Below, in pieces: positions 1-6,086 of a stretch of 22,076 nucleotides of DNA. The number at the start of each line of letters is the position of its first letter. Position 1 is the first letter of the stretch. A model generated the notes under the pieces. The model was given only the letters and a program-made list of their open reading frames with translations, was not told the origin of the DNA and searched no databases. This DNA comes from a virus, in the IMG/VR virus record IMGVR_UViG_3300010885_018528, positions 1 through 22,076 of that record. The stretch is one strand, 5' to 3'. The translations under genes and the position numbers were made by a program.

Positions 1-245
1 AGCAGCAGTTGTTGCACTGGCAGCCGCTGAAGTAGCGGATGTAGCAGCAGAGGCAGCGCTTGTTTGTGCGGATGTAAGGTAACTTGCTGCACTAGTTGCT
101 GAAGCAGCAGCGCTGGTAGCGCTAGTAGAAGCAGCAGTCTGGCTTGTAAGAGCAGATGAAGCAGAAGTAGCAGCAGAAGCAGCAGAAGTTGCTGCTGATG
201 CAGCGGATGTCGCTGCGCTCGCTGCAGATGTAGATGCTGCAGTTG
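1..245. repeat. GCA/GCT-triplet low-complexity tract encoding Ala/Ser/Thr fibre shaft
   Basis: Roughly the first 245 bases are dominated by degenerate triplets (GCA, GCT, AGC, AGT, TGT on the plus strand). On the minus strand they encode runs of Ala, Ser and Thr in the fibre shaft. The unit is a codon-level, imperfect protein repeat, with no fixed DNA period and no spacers. Confidence 0.7.
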
Positions 246-948
246 CTGAACCAAGAATGCTATCTACATAGTTCTTAGGAGTAGCAGATGTGGTAGACAT
301 ACCAGTGCTAGACAAACCAGTAATGACCGGTGTTCCGTTGATGGTAGGGCTAGTAATCGTCTTGTTAGTAAGGGTCTGAACCGCATCAATGATATCTATG
401 GTACCGCTGGTGTTAGGCAGGGTAATGGTGTTGTCCTGAGTAGGATCAACCAATGTAAGGAAGGTCTCGTAAGAGTCAGCAGTAGCACCTTCAAAGGTAA
501 TACCTGTGTCGTTTTCAAGAGTAGATGTAAGTGTTGGAGCAACAAGAGTCTTATTGTAAAGAGTCTGAGTGTCCTGAGTACCGACTACCGATGAGGTAGA
601 TGCTAGCCCGTGTACACCGTTGCTAGACTCAATGTGAGTGTTAGCTTCACGAAGGTCACGACCAATAATCATGTGACGTACTACTGCACCTGCTGAGTGA
701 TCCTGTGCAGAAGATCCATCAATAGAACGAGTAACAGTTAGGTTGTTAGAACTTATTGCGGTTATGTCTACTACTTCTTCAAGCGCTGTATCTGGGTCAA
801 TGACCACAGTAAAAGTTTGACCTGTGCTGACTGTTGCACCACCAAGCAAGGTGGTAGCAGAGACAACAGGAATAACTGCAGCACCAGAAGTAACTGAGCC
901 TGTGAGTGTGGTTTGTTGAGACCGGGATGTATACTTACGTGTTGTCAT
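1..948 (-). CDS. tail fibre / tail-fibre-like protein, C-terminus cut by window edge
   Basis: A minus-strand reading frame starts at ATG 946-948 and stays open to base 1, giving 316 visible residues with no stop. Residues about 12-92 look like a small beta domain (SGAAVIPVVS, a valine/isoleucine-rich core, then NLTVTRSIDGSS and DHSAG). Two copies of a phage-fibre motif follow, LYNKTLVAPT near residue 131 and LTNKTITSPT near residue 197, as in many marine and freshwater phage fibres. From about residue 232 the protein becomes an Ala/Ser/Thr repeat (AASAATSAAS type), typical of the extended shaft of trimeric fibres. It probably serves in host recognition. It begins 8 bases after the 311-residue gene stops, with an AGGT-type ribosome site inside the end of that gene. 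The missing C-terminus would carry any receptor-binding tip. A general appendage or collar protein is the main alternative. Confidence 0.72.
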   Translation of the reverse strand, partial: MTTRKYTSRSQQTTLTGSVTSGAAVIPVVSATTLLGGATVSTGQTFTVVIDPDTALEEVVDITAISSNNLTVTRSIDGSSAQDHSAGAVVRHMIIGRDLREANTHIESSNGVHGLASTSSVVGTQDTQTLYNKTLVAPTLTSTLENDTGITFEGATADSYETFLTLVDPTQDNTITLPNTSGTIDIIDAVQTLTNKTITSPTINGTPVITGLSSTGMSTTSATPKNYVDSILGSATAASTSAASAATSAASAATSAASAATSASSALTSQTAASTSATSAAASATSAASYLTSAQTSAASAATSATSAAASATTAA

Positions 949-956
949 CTATCTAC

Positions 957-1892
957 CTATCGGCTGTAGTGGACGCGGGCTGGGAACTGAAGTTTTTGTT
1001 TTAACGATTCTTCTTCAAGACGTTGCATGTACAAACCCTGAAGTTGTTTAGTAACATTTACACCTGTGCCATATGGACGTTTAGAGTCATACTCATCGGC
1101 AGCAGCAGAGGTAATAGAAATACGAGCAGGATCTAAGTATGAAGCCAAACGCCATGCTGCTCCGTAGATGATTACGTCACGCATAGTAGAAGGCAACCCA
1201 GTAGTTGCTTCAAAGTTATCGGTCTCGTTGACTAACTGATTAGGAATGTGTGCGTAGACACAGTGAATGGTACGACCGGGTAATACGTTGTCATAGACAG
1301 AAACAGTACGGCTGTAATTAGTAGGTGAACCTTCTGCTCCATCAGGAGTTTTATTACCCCAGTATGCTGTATCTGCTAGTGGATCCCATCGCCATTGGCG
1401 AATGGGTAGCCACTCACGTGTTGGTCCGACTGTCTGCCAAGCCATATGTAAAATTTGTATTGCTTCAGATGGAATCTGATATGTAGTACGTGATGCAAGA
1501 AATGAAAAGTCAGTTGCACCAACTGCAAAAACCTTTGGGTAGACAGCACCAATGGTGTCATTTAATGCGCGTATTACCGCTGCTCTAGGATATGTTGGAG
1601 TAATTGTAACTTTTGCATTAGCTGAATGTGCAGCAGAAACAGTAGAATTATAACCACGACCAAACGGAGCAACAGTAATAGTATTTGCTTGACGGTCATA
1701 GGAATCAACCCACATCATTTCGTTATCAATCTCAATGATGCCTTTACCAATATTGTCGGTAGAACCAACAGACAAAATTAAATCACCAGAGGTGCAGGCA
1801 GATGTTAAATAAGTGACACGGTCTTGACGGTAAGTAAAACCCTGCACGTTAAGTTGCGTATCATCAATAAGATTTTTAAGTGTAGTTGCCAT
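957..1892 (-). CDS. putative head-tail connector / virion structural protein (311 aa)
   Basis: This 311-residue protein has no signal peptide or membrane segment. Residues about 26-98 form a beta-type module: SGDLILSVGST, then EIDNEMMWVDS, then NTITVAPFGRGYN with AAHSANAKVTI. It resembles a module in the neighbouring fibre and an insertion in the capsid protein. The rest contains helical stretches such as RDVIIYGAAWRLASYLDP and a charged C-terminal helix rich in Glu, Lys and Gln. Size, position between the small-gene cluster and the fibre, and the phage-like sequence suggest a connector, tail-completion or tail-tube-like protein. I cannot assign it to a precise family. The ATG at 1890-1892 overlaps the stop of the upstream gene by one base (TAATG), which supports this start. 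Confidence 0.6.
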   Translation of the reverse strand: MATTLKNLIDDTQLNVQGFTYRQDRVTYLTSACTSGDLILSVGSTDNIGKGIIEIDNEMMWVDSYDRQANTITVAPFGRGYNSTVSAAHSANAKVTITPTYPRAAVIRALNDTIGAVYPKVFAVGATDFSFLASRTTYQIPSEAIQILHMAWQTVGPTREWLPIRQWRWDPLADTAYWGNKTPDGAEGSPTNYSRTVSVYDNVLPGRTIHCVYAHIPNQLVNETDNFEATTGLPSTMRDVIIYGAAWRLASYLDPARISITSAAADEYDSKRPYGTGVNVTKQLQGLYMQRLEEESLKQKLQFPARVHYSR

Positions 1893-2221
1893 TAAGAAGC
1901 CACAGTCCTTAATGCTGTTACAATTTCTAGGTACTGTGCAGGATTTGTAATACCTGCTAGTTCACTAGCTACTGCATTGAGCTCTTTGTAATCTGGTGGT
2001 TGACGGGTAGAAGAAACTTTGTAATTAAGAGCAGCAACAATTGCTTTGCCCGTTGTGCCTGCCCATTGATTGGCAGCACCTTGTTCATCTTGATAGATAG
2101 TTAATGCTGGATAGTTACCACCATTAGCTAATCGGTTAAGTTCATCACGAAGTGTAGAGCCAGGAAATCCATAGAGTGTGTAAGTTGTACCATTGTAAAC
2201 AGCTGTGCCGTATGTAGCCAT
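1892..2221 (-). CDS. small hypothetical virion-region protein (109 aa)
   Basis: I do not recognise this gene. The 109-residue product starts MATYGTAVYNGTTYTLYGFP, a glycine/tyrosine-rich N-terminus, followed by a helical segment (TLRDELNRLAN) and a helical C-terminal half ending in ITNPAQYLEIVTALRTVAS. No cysteines, signal peptide or membrane span are visible. Both ends overlap neighbours by one base (TAATG at 2221 and at 1892), so it is probably co-translated with the genes around it. Its position next to the connector-like protein suggests a structural or assembly role, but that is inference only. Confidence 0.7.
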   Translation of the reverse strand: MATYGTAVYNGTTYTLYGFPGSTLRDELNRLANGGNYPALTIYQDEQGAANQWAGTTGKAIVAALNYKVSSTRQPPDYKELNAVASELAGITNPAQYLEIVTALRTVAS

Positions 2222-2382
2222 TACTTACCTTTCTTTTTTGCAGCTCTCATATTATCTACAAGATTTGGATAAGATCTACCAGCAGATTTAGCAGCTGCTT
2301 TAGCAGAAGATTTTTGTGATGGTGTTAATGGTTTTGATTTTTTATTAGGATTAGGCGTATCCCAAACTTCTTTCTTAGCCAT
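2221..2382 (-). CDS. tiny basic protein (53 aa)
   Basis: ATG at 2380-2382 and TAA at 2221-2223 frame a 53-residue, Lys/Ala-rich protein beginning MAKKEVWDTPNPNKKSK and ending in AAKKKGK. It carries a motif, SYPNLVDNMRAA, that I associate with small proteins in other phage structural modules, but I cannot name a family. Both ends are TAATG overlaps with the adjacent genes, which strongly supports the frame despite the length. The very basic composition would suit binding of DNA or of an acidic capsid protein. No function is assigned. Confidence 0.65.
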   Translation of the reverse strand: MAKKEVWDTPNPNKKSKPLTPSQKSSAKAAAKSAGRSYPNLVDNMRAAKKKGK

Positions 2383-2642
2383 TACCATTTAACCTTGTCT
2401 GCCCAGTAAGCTGCACTCATTTTTCCTTTGGCAATATTTTTAGCATGACGAGCTTTGAATGAAGCTTGTCGTGCTGTTGGTTGACGATCACCGACCACGC
2501 CTTGTTGCCCAAACCTAATAAGTTTTACTTGTGTACCTTCTTTAGCTACAACAACATGTGACTTAGTAGGATGACTAGGTGTACGTTTTGGTTTATTAAA
2601 ACCGGATACACCGGCTTTCTTTAGACGTGGGTCGGCAGTCAT
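2382..2642 (-). CDS. conserved-looking basic protein with RHAKNIAKGKMSAAYWA motif (86 aa)
   Basis: The 86-residue product is very basic. Its N-terminus is Lys/Pro-rich (PRLKKAG, NKPKRTPSHPTKSH). The middle has VKLIRFGQQGVVGD and the C-terminus FKARHAKNIAKGKMSAAY then WADKVKW. From memory this C-terminal block recurs in small proteins of cyanophages and other environmental phages, where no function is established. The ATG at 2640-2642 has AAAGG at 2655-2659 as its ribosome site, inside the end of the preceding gene. The stop overlaps the next start by one base. The Arg/Lys/His-rich tail suggests nucleic-acid contact, for example a capsid-interior protein; this is inference. Confidence 0.7.
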   Translation of the reverse strand: MTADPRLKKAGVSGFNKPKRTPSHPTKSHVVVAKEGTQVKLIRFGQQGVVGDRQPTARQASFKARHAKNIAKGKMSAAYWADKVKW

Positions 2643-2651
2643 GATTTATCT

Positions 2652-2825
2652 ATTACCTTTTTTCTTTGGCATTAATACTTTTTTAAGATTTGGATTTGCA
2701 GCTTTAGCAGCAGGGCTAGCTTTACGTGTAGCCCCAGCTAGGATTGCTCCTGCTTTTTTAGATGAGATCCCTTGCTTCTTAGCAATCTGTTCTTGGGCTT
2801 TAGAAAAACCCATACCCATTGCCAT
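2652..2825 (-). CDS. tiny basic protein with QGISSKKAGAILAGATRKAS motif (57 aa)
   Basis: ATG 2823-2825 to TAA 2652-2654 encodes 57 residues starting MAMGMGFSKAQEQIAKKQG. A helix-turn-helix-like stretch (IAKKQGISSKKAGAILAGA) is followed by a Lys/Pro-rich tail (KANPNLKKVLMPKKKR). I know similar short proteins from other phage structural regions but cannot name a function. The start overlaps the upstream stop as TAATG at 2825, which supports the frame. Alternative in-frame ATGs lie at 2819 and 2813, so the exact start is uncertain by a few codons, but the overlap favours 2825. Confidence 0.62.
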
Positions 2826-2989
2826 TACTTAGCAATCTTGTTAAAGTTAGTAGGACCTTTAGCTTGTGTTTTGCCTTTAACTGTACCGCCAACAGCACTA
2901 TGTTGTTTAACGTTTACTGCTGCATTATCTACAGCAGCTGAACGAACACCAACTGGAGCGATGCCCGGTGTTGGAATTCTATTAGGCAT
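2825..2989 (-). CDS. tiny hypothetical protein (54 aa)
   Basis: ATG 2987-2989 to TAA 2825-2827 gives a 54-residue product, MPNRIPTPGIAPVG at the start and TQAKGPTNFNKIAK at the end. It has many Pro, Gly, Ala and Lys residues and no cysteines or membrane span, so it is probably a flexible basic peptide. I do not recognise it. Both ends are 1-base TAATG overlaps. That and its place in an uninterrupted run of same-strand small genes are the evidence for calling it a gene. Confidence 0.58.
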   Translation of the reverse strand: MPNRIPTPGIAPVGVRSAAVDNAAVNVKQHSAVGGTVKGKTQAKGPTNFNKIAK

Positions 2990-3183
2990 TACTTGGCACG
3001 TCCACCTTCAGGTTGTGTATAGATACCTTCAACAACTTCTGAAGGACCCATCATTGTTTGACCATAACGCGGTTCAACATAGTTAGCTGCAGCAGGTGCT
3101 ACACCACCAAAGAAATCCGCTTTGTTTACTGATGAGACATCTGTAGCTGCACTACGTGTCTTAGGTGACATCATATCTGACAT
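2989..3183 (-). CDS. small hypothetical protein (64 aa), start chosen at 3183
   Basis: The frame is open further upstream, but the start at 3181-3183 (MSDMMSPKTRSAATD) is preferred. It has an AAAAGGAAAA ribosome site directly upstream, and the longer version would overlap the cysteine-bearing 42-residue gene completely. The 64-residue protein contains KADFFGGVAPAAANYVEPRY and ends TQPEGGRAK. No domain is recognised. Its stop overlaps the next start by one base (TAATG at 2989), and its start follows the previous stop by a single base. Confidence 0.6.
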   Translation of the reverse strand: MSDMMSPKTRSAATDVSSVNKADFFGGVAPAAANYVEPRYGQTMMGPSEVVEGIYTQPEGGRAK

Positions 3184-3184
3184 G

Positions 3185-3313
3185 TTATTTTCCTTTTCCG
3201 TATGGGGGTGGTACATCGAAGCCTTGAATGACTGAAGCATCCTGACCCGGTGCAACTCTTACTGGTGCTTTAATTGTTACAAATGTATCAGCGCATCCAC
3301 ATTGTGTGCACAT
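3185..3313 (-). CDS. micro-protein with CxxCxC motif (42 aa)
   Basis: ATG 3311-3313 to TAA 3185-3187 encodes 42 residues. The N-terminus, MCTQCGCADTFVTIK, has three cysteines in six residues, a possible metal-binding or disulfide knuckle. The C-terminus is proline-rich (FDVPPPYGKGK). It sits exactly between two other small genes, two bases after one stop and one base before the next start. An AAAGG ribosome site lies about ten bases upstream. Function is unknown. The short length makes it less certain than its neighbours, but the exact packing favours a real gene. Confidence 0.55.
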   Translation of the reverse strand: MCTQCGCADTFVTIKAPVRVAPGQDASVIQGFDVPPPYGKGK

Positions 3314-3315
3314 AA

Positions 3316-3495
3316 TTACTTGCCTTTCTTTTTCATAATCTTATTGCGAAGAGCCATATCCATTTTCATGTCTTGTTTAGGAGTTGGCTTCTTTTTATCC
3401 ATTACAGTATCAGCTTTTTTAAAAGCTGCTTTTTGTCCGGGCTTCATACCCTTCATTACTTTTGCATCTTGTTTCTTATCATTGTGCATTGACAT
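3316..3495 (-). CDS. tiny Lys/Met-rich protein (59 aa)
   Basis: ATG 3493-3495 to TAA 3316-3318 encodes 59 residues. The product is unusually rich in lysine and methionine (MSMHNDKKQDAKVMKG, KQDMKMDMALRNKIMKKKGK), so it is strongly basic and probably helical. A TAGGAG ribosome site lies eight bases upstream, and the start also overlaps the upstream stop as TAATG at 3495. No family is recognised. A role in contacting DNA or an acidic scaffold is possible but unproven. Confidence 0.6.
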   Translation of the reverse strand: MSMHNDKKQDAKVMKGMKPGQKAAFKKADTVMDKKKPTPKQDMKMDMALRNKIMKKKGK

Positions 3496-3977
3496 TATAC
3501 TGCTCCTATTTCTTTTAAGACTTCAACAGTCTTTTCATTTACATGACTGGCTTTAGGCATCTTTCCACCTTGGTAAGGTTTGTTAAGAACCTCTGAGGCT
3601 TCTAGTGCTTTCTCTACTGCTGCTCTTGATGTACCTTCAGGTTGCACACCTTGAGCACGGGCATCTTTATAGAAAGCCAATTCTTTATCCCACTTCTTTT
3701 GAGTGGTTCCTGATGTAACAATAGAGTGCTTAGCATCTCCAGCATTTAACTGAAGACTCTTTGCTTTGCAACCAAAACAATCTGGACCACATATAGTGTG
3801 GTCAACAAATACTTCAACAGTTACAAAAGGTTCTATTGATGTAGCATGACATTTAGTACATCCATAAAGACTTGGAGTTTCCTTAACATTGCCATCAACT
3901 AATTGATAAACCCATTCAAGTATTTTAGGTACGTGACTGTGGTCACTCGGAGAAGATGTTTGCTGAATATCCTGCAT
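3495..3977 (-). CDS. small protein with putative zinc site (160 aa), start chosen at 3977
   Basis: The frame opens further upstream, but ATG 3975-3977 (MQDIQQTSSPSD) follows an AAAGGACGG ribosome site and keeps the overlap with the preceding gene to 35 bases. Residues 40-70 hold C40-x2-C43, H60, C63, C67 and C70 (YGCTKC and CGPDCFGCK), a likely structural zinc site. The C-terminal half is helical and charged (QKKWDKELAFYKDARAQG; AAVEKALEASEVL). I have a weak recollection of similar cysteine-knuckle proteins in other phage structural modules, but no function is known to me. It could be a head-completion or minor virion protein. Its stop overlaps the next start as TAATG. Confidence 0.68.
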   Translation of the reverse strand: MQDIQQTSSPSDHSHVPKILEWVYQLVDGNVKETPSLYGCTKCHATSIEPFVTVEVFVDHTICGPDCFGCKAKSLQLNAGDAKHSIVTSGTTQKKWDKELAFYKDARAQGVQPEGTSRAAVEKALEASEVLNKPYQGGKMPKASHVNEKTVEVLKEIGAV

Positions 3978-4206
3978 CAATAAGTGCCGTCCTTTGTGCA
4001 TCGTTAATGTAATGTTTATAACCACCTCGGAAAAGAAAACCTGCATCTGCTAATGCAGTCTGATCTTCTGTTGGGTAACGAATCTCTTGCCATACTCCTT
4101 GAATGCGCATAACAGTTACGCCACGATTTAATCGGAAACGAATAAATAAACGTCCACCACCAGCAGGACCTTCAGATACTGTAGGAGGTAAAAAGTAATA
4201 AGCCAT
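3943..4206 (-). CDS. small hypothetical protein after the capsid gene (87 aa)
   Basis: ATG 4204-4206 is preceded by AAGGAG at a good distance, giving 87 residues. The N-terminus is Pro/Gly-rich (YYFLPPTVSEGPAGGGR), followed by a beta-rich segment (LFIRFRLNRGVTVMRIQG) and two similar C-terminal stretches, QTALADAGF and RTALIDAGY, that look like a small internal repeat. It is the first gene after the major capsid gene, from which it is separated by a hairpin at 4236-4254. That position suits a head-tail adaptor or decoration protein, but no family is recognised. Confidence 0.68.
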   Translation of the reverse strand: MAYYFLPPTVSEGPAGGGRLFIRFRLNRGVTVMRIQGVWQEIRYPTEDQTALADAGFLFRGGYKHYINDAQRTALIDAGYSANIFSE

Positions 4207-4235
4207 GATTCTCCTTTATAGTGGACTTACCACAA

Positions 4236-4254
4236 GGCTGGGATTAACCCAGCC
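4236..4254 (-). terminator. hairpin between capsid gene and downstream genes (no U-tract)
   Basis: GGCTGGG (4236-4242) and CCCAGCC (4248-4254) form a perfect 7-bp stem with loop ATTAA, 17 bases after the capsid stop in the direction of transcription. The following transcript sequence has no run of U, so it is not a typical intrinsic terminator. It may be a partial terminator or an mRNA-stabilising 3' end that keeps capsid expression above that of the genes after it. Confidence 0.55.
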
Positions 4255-4271
4255 CTGCAGTCAATCAACTA

Positions 4272-5441
4272 TTAGTAGTCAATAGAAGAGGAAGTCTCTA
4301 CACGGTAGAGTGCTTCATCACGGTAGATGGAGAAGCCAAGTACGCCGTACCATCCAAGTGGACGGTGACGCATAAGCTTGTCAACAACCGGACCAATAAC
4401 AACATGTGGCTCTTCGGCAACAGCTTCAGCAAGTGCTTGCTGTCCAGCGAAGTATGTATTAAATACATTTGTTTCATGTGTAAAGGTAATTGATGCACCT
4501 GATGTAACACCAGCAGAAGTTACTGGAACGTCAACTGTAACGTTTAGACCACTGATGGATACAACGTTTGCGTTGGTTCCAACACCAGTTCCAGCAACAG
4601 CATCAGAAACCAAAATTCCTGAAGTAGATGTAACAGCAAGTACAGTTGCACCAGAAGCAGCAGAAGCTGTTGTGGTGGTTGTAGATGTTGTCTTAGCAGC
4701 ACCTTTAAAGTCACTGTACAAACGTGGTGATTCTACATAGAATGCACCTTCGTATGTTCCAATTTCTCCAGCCCAGATTTCATCATTAGCCTGGTATTCG
4801 TGTGGCTGACGCCATGAACCTACACCAGTTTCAGCACGAAGATCGTGAGCAACTTCTGGATGGATACCTGCCCAGTACAAAGATCCCTTACGAGGGATAG
4901 CTTTGTTGGTACGCAACTTAGCAACTGCCTTACGAGCAAGTGCAGAAGTAAAAGTATCTGAAGAAGTTATTGTTGTTGTTGAAGTACGTCCTCCTCCATA
5001 GATTACGTTAGCACCTGTACGAAGTACATTCTGTGCAATCGTATCAATAGAGTCAGCAAGGTTGAACGCAATAATGTTAGCAACAGCAGGATCTACATCA
5101 GCAAGGCTGAAGAGTTCCAATGCACGTGTAACAAGAACAGCGTTACCATACTCTTGAAGAGTAATGGTTGTGTATGTAGGGGTAGCCAGTGCTACTGCAT
5201 CTGGATCAACTGACTCAGTAAGACTTGTGATCTGCTGAGTTAAGTCAACGTAACGTTGCAATACAACTGAGGAACCCGGGATGCTCTGACGAGCAGGGGT
5301 CTTATCTGCAACATTGCGGATAAGAGGCTGAGCACGGAGTGCGAACTCGATAAGACGATCATACGCCTTTTGTACGAGACCTGCACTACCAACTGTACCT
5401 CCTAGAGAGGAGGACCCAGTATTGGTATATGCGTTTGCCAT
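4272..5441 (-). CDS. major capsid protein, N4-gp56 family, with beta-domain insertion
   Basis: The 389-residue protein matches the N4-gp56 family of HK97-fold major capsid proteins. Supporting segments are the N-terminal helix (YDRLIEFALRAQPLIRNVA), TPTYTTITLQEYGNAVLVTR near residues 87-106, ADSIDTIAQNVLRTGANVIY near 130-148, and the C-terminal HVVIGPVVDKLMRHRPLGWY. Residues about 250-322 are a Thr/Ala-rich insertion (SGATVLAVTSTSGILVSDAV, then GLNVTVDVPVT) that looks like an added surface beta domain. The start has a strong AAGGAGG ribosome site, as expected for the most abundant virion protein. The gene follows the scaffold gene by 37 bases and is followed by a stable hairpin. Multiple copies would form the icosahedral shell. 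Confidence 0.9.
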   Translation of the reverse strand: MANAYTNTGSSSLGGTVGSAGLVQKAYDRLIEFALRAQPLIRNVADKTPARQSIPGSSVVLQRYVDLTQQITSLTESVDPDAVALATPTYTTITLQEYGNAVLVTRALELFSLADVDPAVANIIAFNLADSIDTIAQNVLRTGANVIYGGGRTSTTTITSSDTFTSALARKAVAKLRTNKAIPRKGSLYWAGIHPEVAHDLRAETGVGSWRQPHEYQANDEIWAGEIGTYEGAFYVESPRLYSDFKGAAKTTSTTTTTASAASGATVLAVTSTSGILVSDAVAGTGVGTNANVVSISGLNVTVDVPVTSAGVTSGASITFTHETNVFNTYFAGQQALAEAVAEEPHVVIGPVVDKLMRHRPLGWYGVLGFSIYRDEALYRVETSSSIDY

Positions 5442-5478
5442 TTTTGCACCTCCTTATGAGGATGTTAGATTCGGTTGA

Positions 5479-5961
5479 TTAAAAGTTTCCGGACTGAATC
5501 ATTGCAATAATTTCTTCAGCAGAAGCTGCATCATTAATGCGTTGAACCGCGTCCATCTGTTTGTCGGGTGTCATCCCGTTCTGTGTAACAATGTCTTGCT
5601 GGCGTAATGCTGCAAGATCAAGTTCACGTTGAGGGTCTTTTTCCTGAGGCTGACTGTATCCAAACAGATCTCCATTATCTTCGAGCCAATCATTAACTGA
5701 TTGTTCGCTAATATCATCGAGGTCTTTCAAGATAAGTCTTGCTGCCTTAGGGTTAACACCCTTCTGATCAAGGACTTCTTTAACAACTCGCTCACGCTGC
5801 ACCTTGGATAATCCCTCAAGTTGCTCAGTCAGTTCTTTGATTCGTTTCTCATCAGCACGTTTAGCTTTGCGTAACTTCTTTACTAAGTCATCACCCATTA
5901 CTGGTACTTGTTGATCCTCAAGATCAAAGTCGTCGTCTTCGTCCCAATCGTTTGTTGCCAT
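5479..5961 (-). CDS. capsid assembly scaffolding protein (putative)
   Basis: This 160-residue, highly charged protein lies immediately upstream of the major capsid gene, the usual place for a scaffold. The N-terminus is very acidic (NDWDEDDDFDLEDQQ). Residues about 25-65 form a coiled-coil-like helix (KKLRKAKRADEKRIKEL and on to VQRERVVKEVL), and the C-terminus is also helical (DAASAEEIIAMIQSGNF). Acidic and helical composition, small size and gene order are the evidence; scaffolds diverge too quickly for a firm sequence match. The ATG at 5959-5961 has GGGAGAA upstream. It would direct capsid protein into procapsids and leave before DNA packaging. Confidence 0.75.
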   Translation of the reverse strand: MATNDWDEDDDFDLEDQQVPVMGDDLVKKLRKAKRADEKRIKELTEQLEGLSKVQRERVVKEVLDQKGVNPKAARLILKDLDDISEQSVNDWLEDNGDLFGYSQPQEKDPQRELDLAALRQQDIVTQNGMTPDKQMDAVQRINDAASAEEIIAMIQSGNF

Positions 5962-6001
5962 AGCAACCGTTCTCCCATTCTGTTATGTGTATCGCAAGCC
6001 A

Positions 6002-6027
6002 CGTTAGTACTTGGGGAAGTATTAACG
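6002..6027. promoter_or_regulatory. 26-bp inverted repeat upstream of scaffold/capsid genes
   Basis: CGTTAGTACTT (6002-6012) and AAGTATTAACG (6017-6027) pair over 11 positions with one mismatch, around GGGG. It lies in the 125-base gap between the 432-residue gene and the scaffold gene, one of the few sizeable gaps in the leftward module. It could be an RNA hairpin that terminates, processes or stabilises mRNA upstream of scaffold and capsid, or an operator next to an unseen internal promoter. There is no U-tract. I see no clear sigma-70 promoter in this gap. Confidence 0.45.
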
Positions 6028-6086
6028 GATCTCACTACCAGTATCTTTTACACCATACGGGGCTGGCAGGTCCGCAGGGAATCTAT

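Noticed and set aside
1-245. CRISPR-like or tandem DNA repeat at the left edge
   Set aside because: The repetition is at codon level in an Ala/Ser/Thr protein shaft. There is no constant repeat/spacer structure.
3978-4046. Longer start for the 160-residue zinc-site protein
   Set aside because: It would deepen the overlap with the preceding gene. The added residues just read another frame of that gene, and the start at 3977 has an AAAGGACGG site.
4378-4740. Plus-strand open frame of 120 codons opposite the capsid gene
   Set aside because: It mirrors the Thr/Ala-rich codons of the capsid insertion on the opposite strand and has no ribosome site or context.
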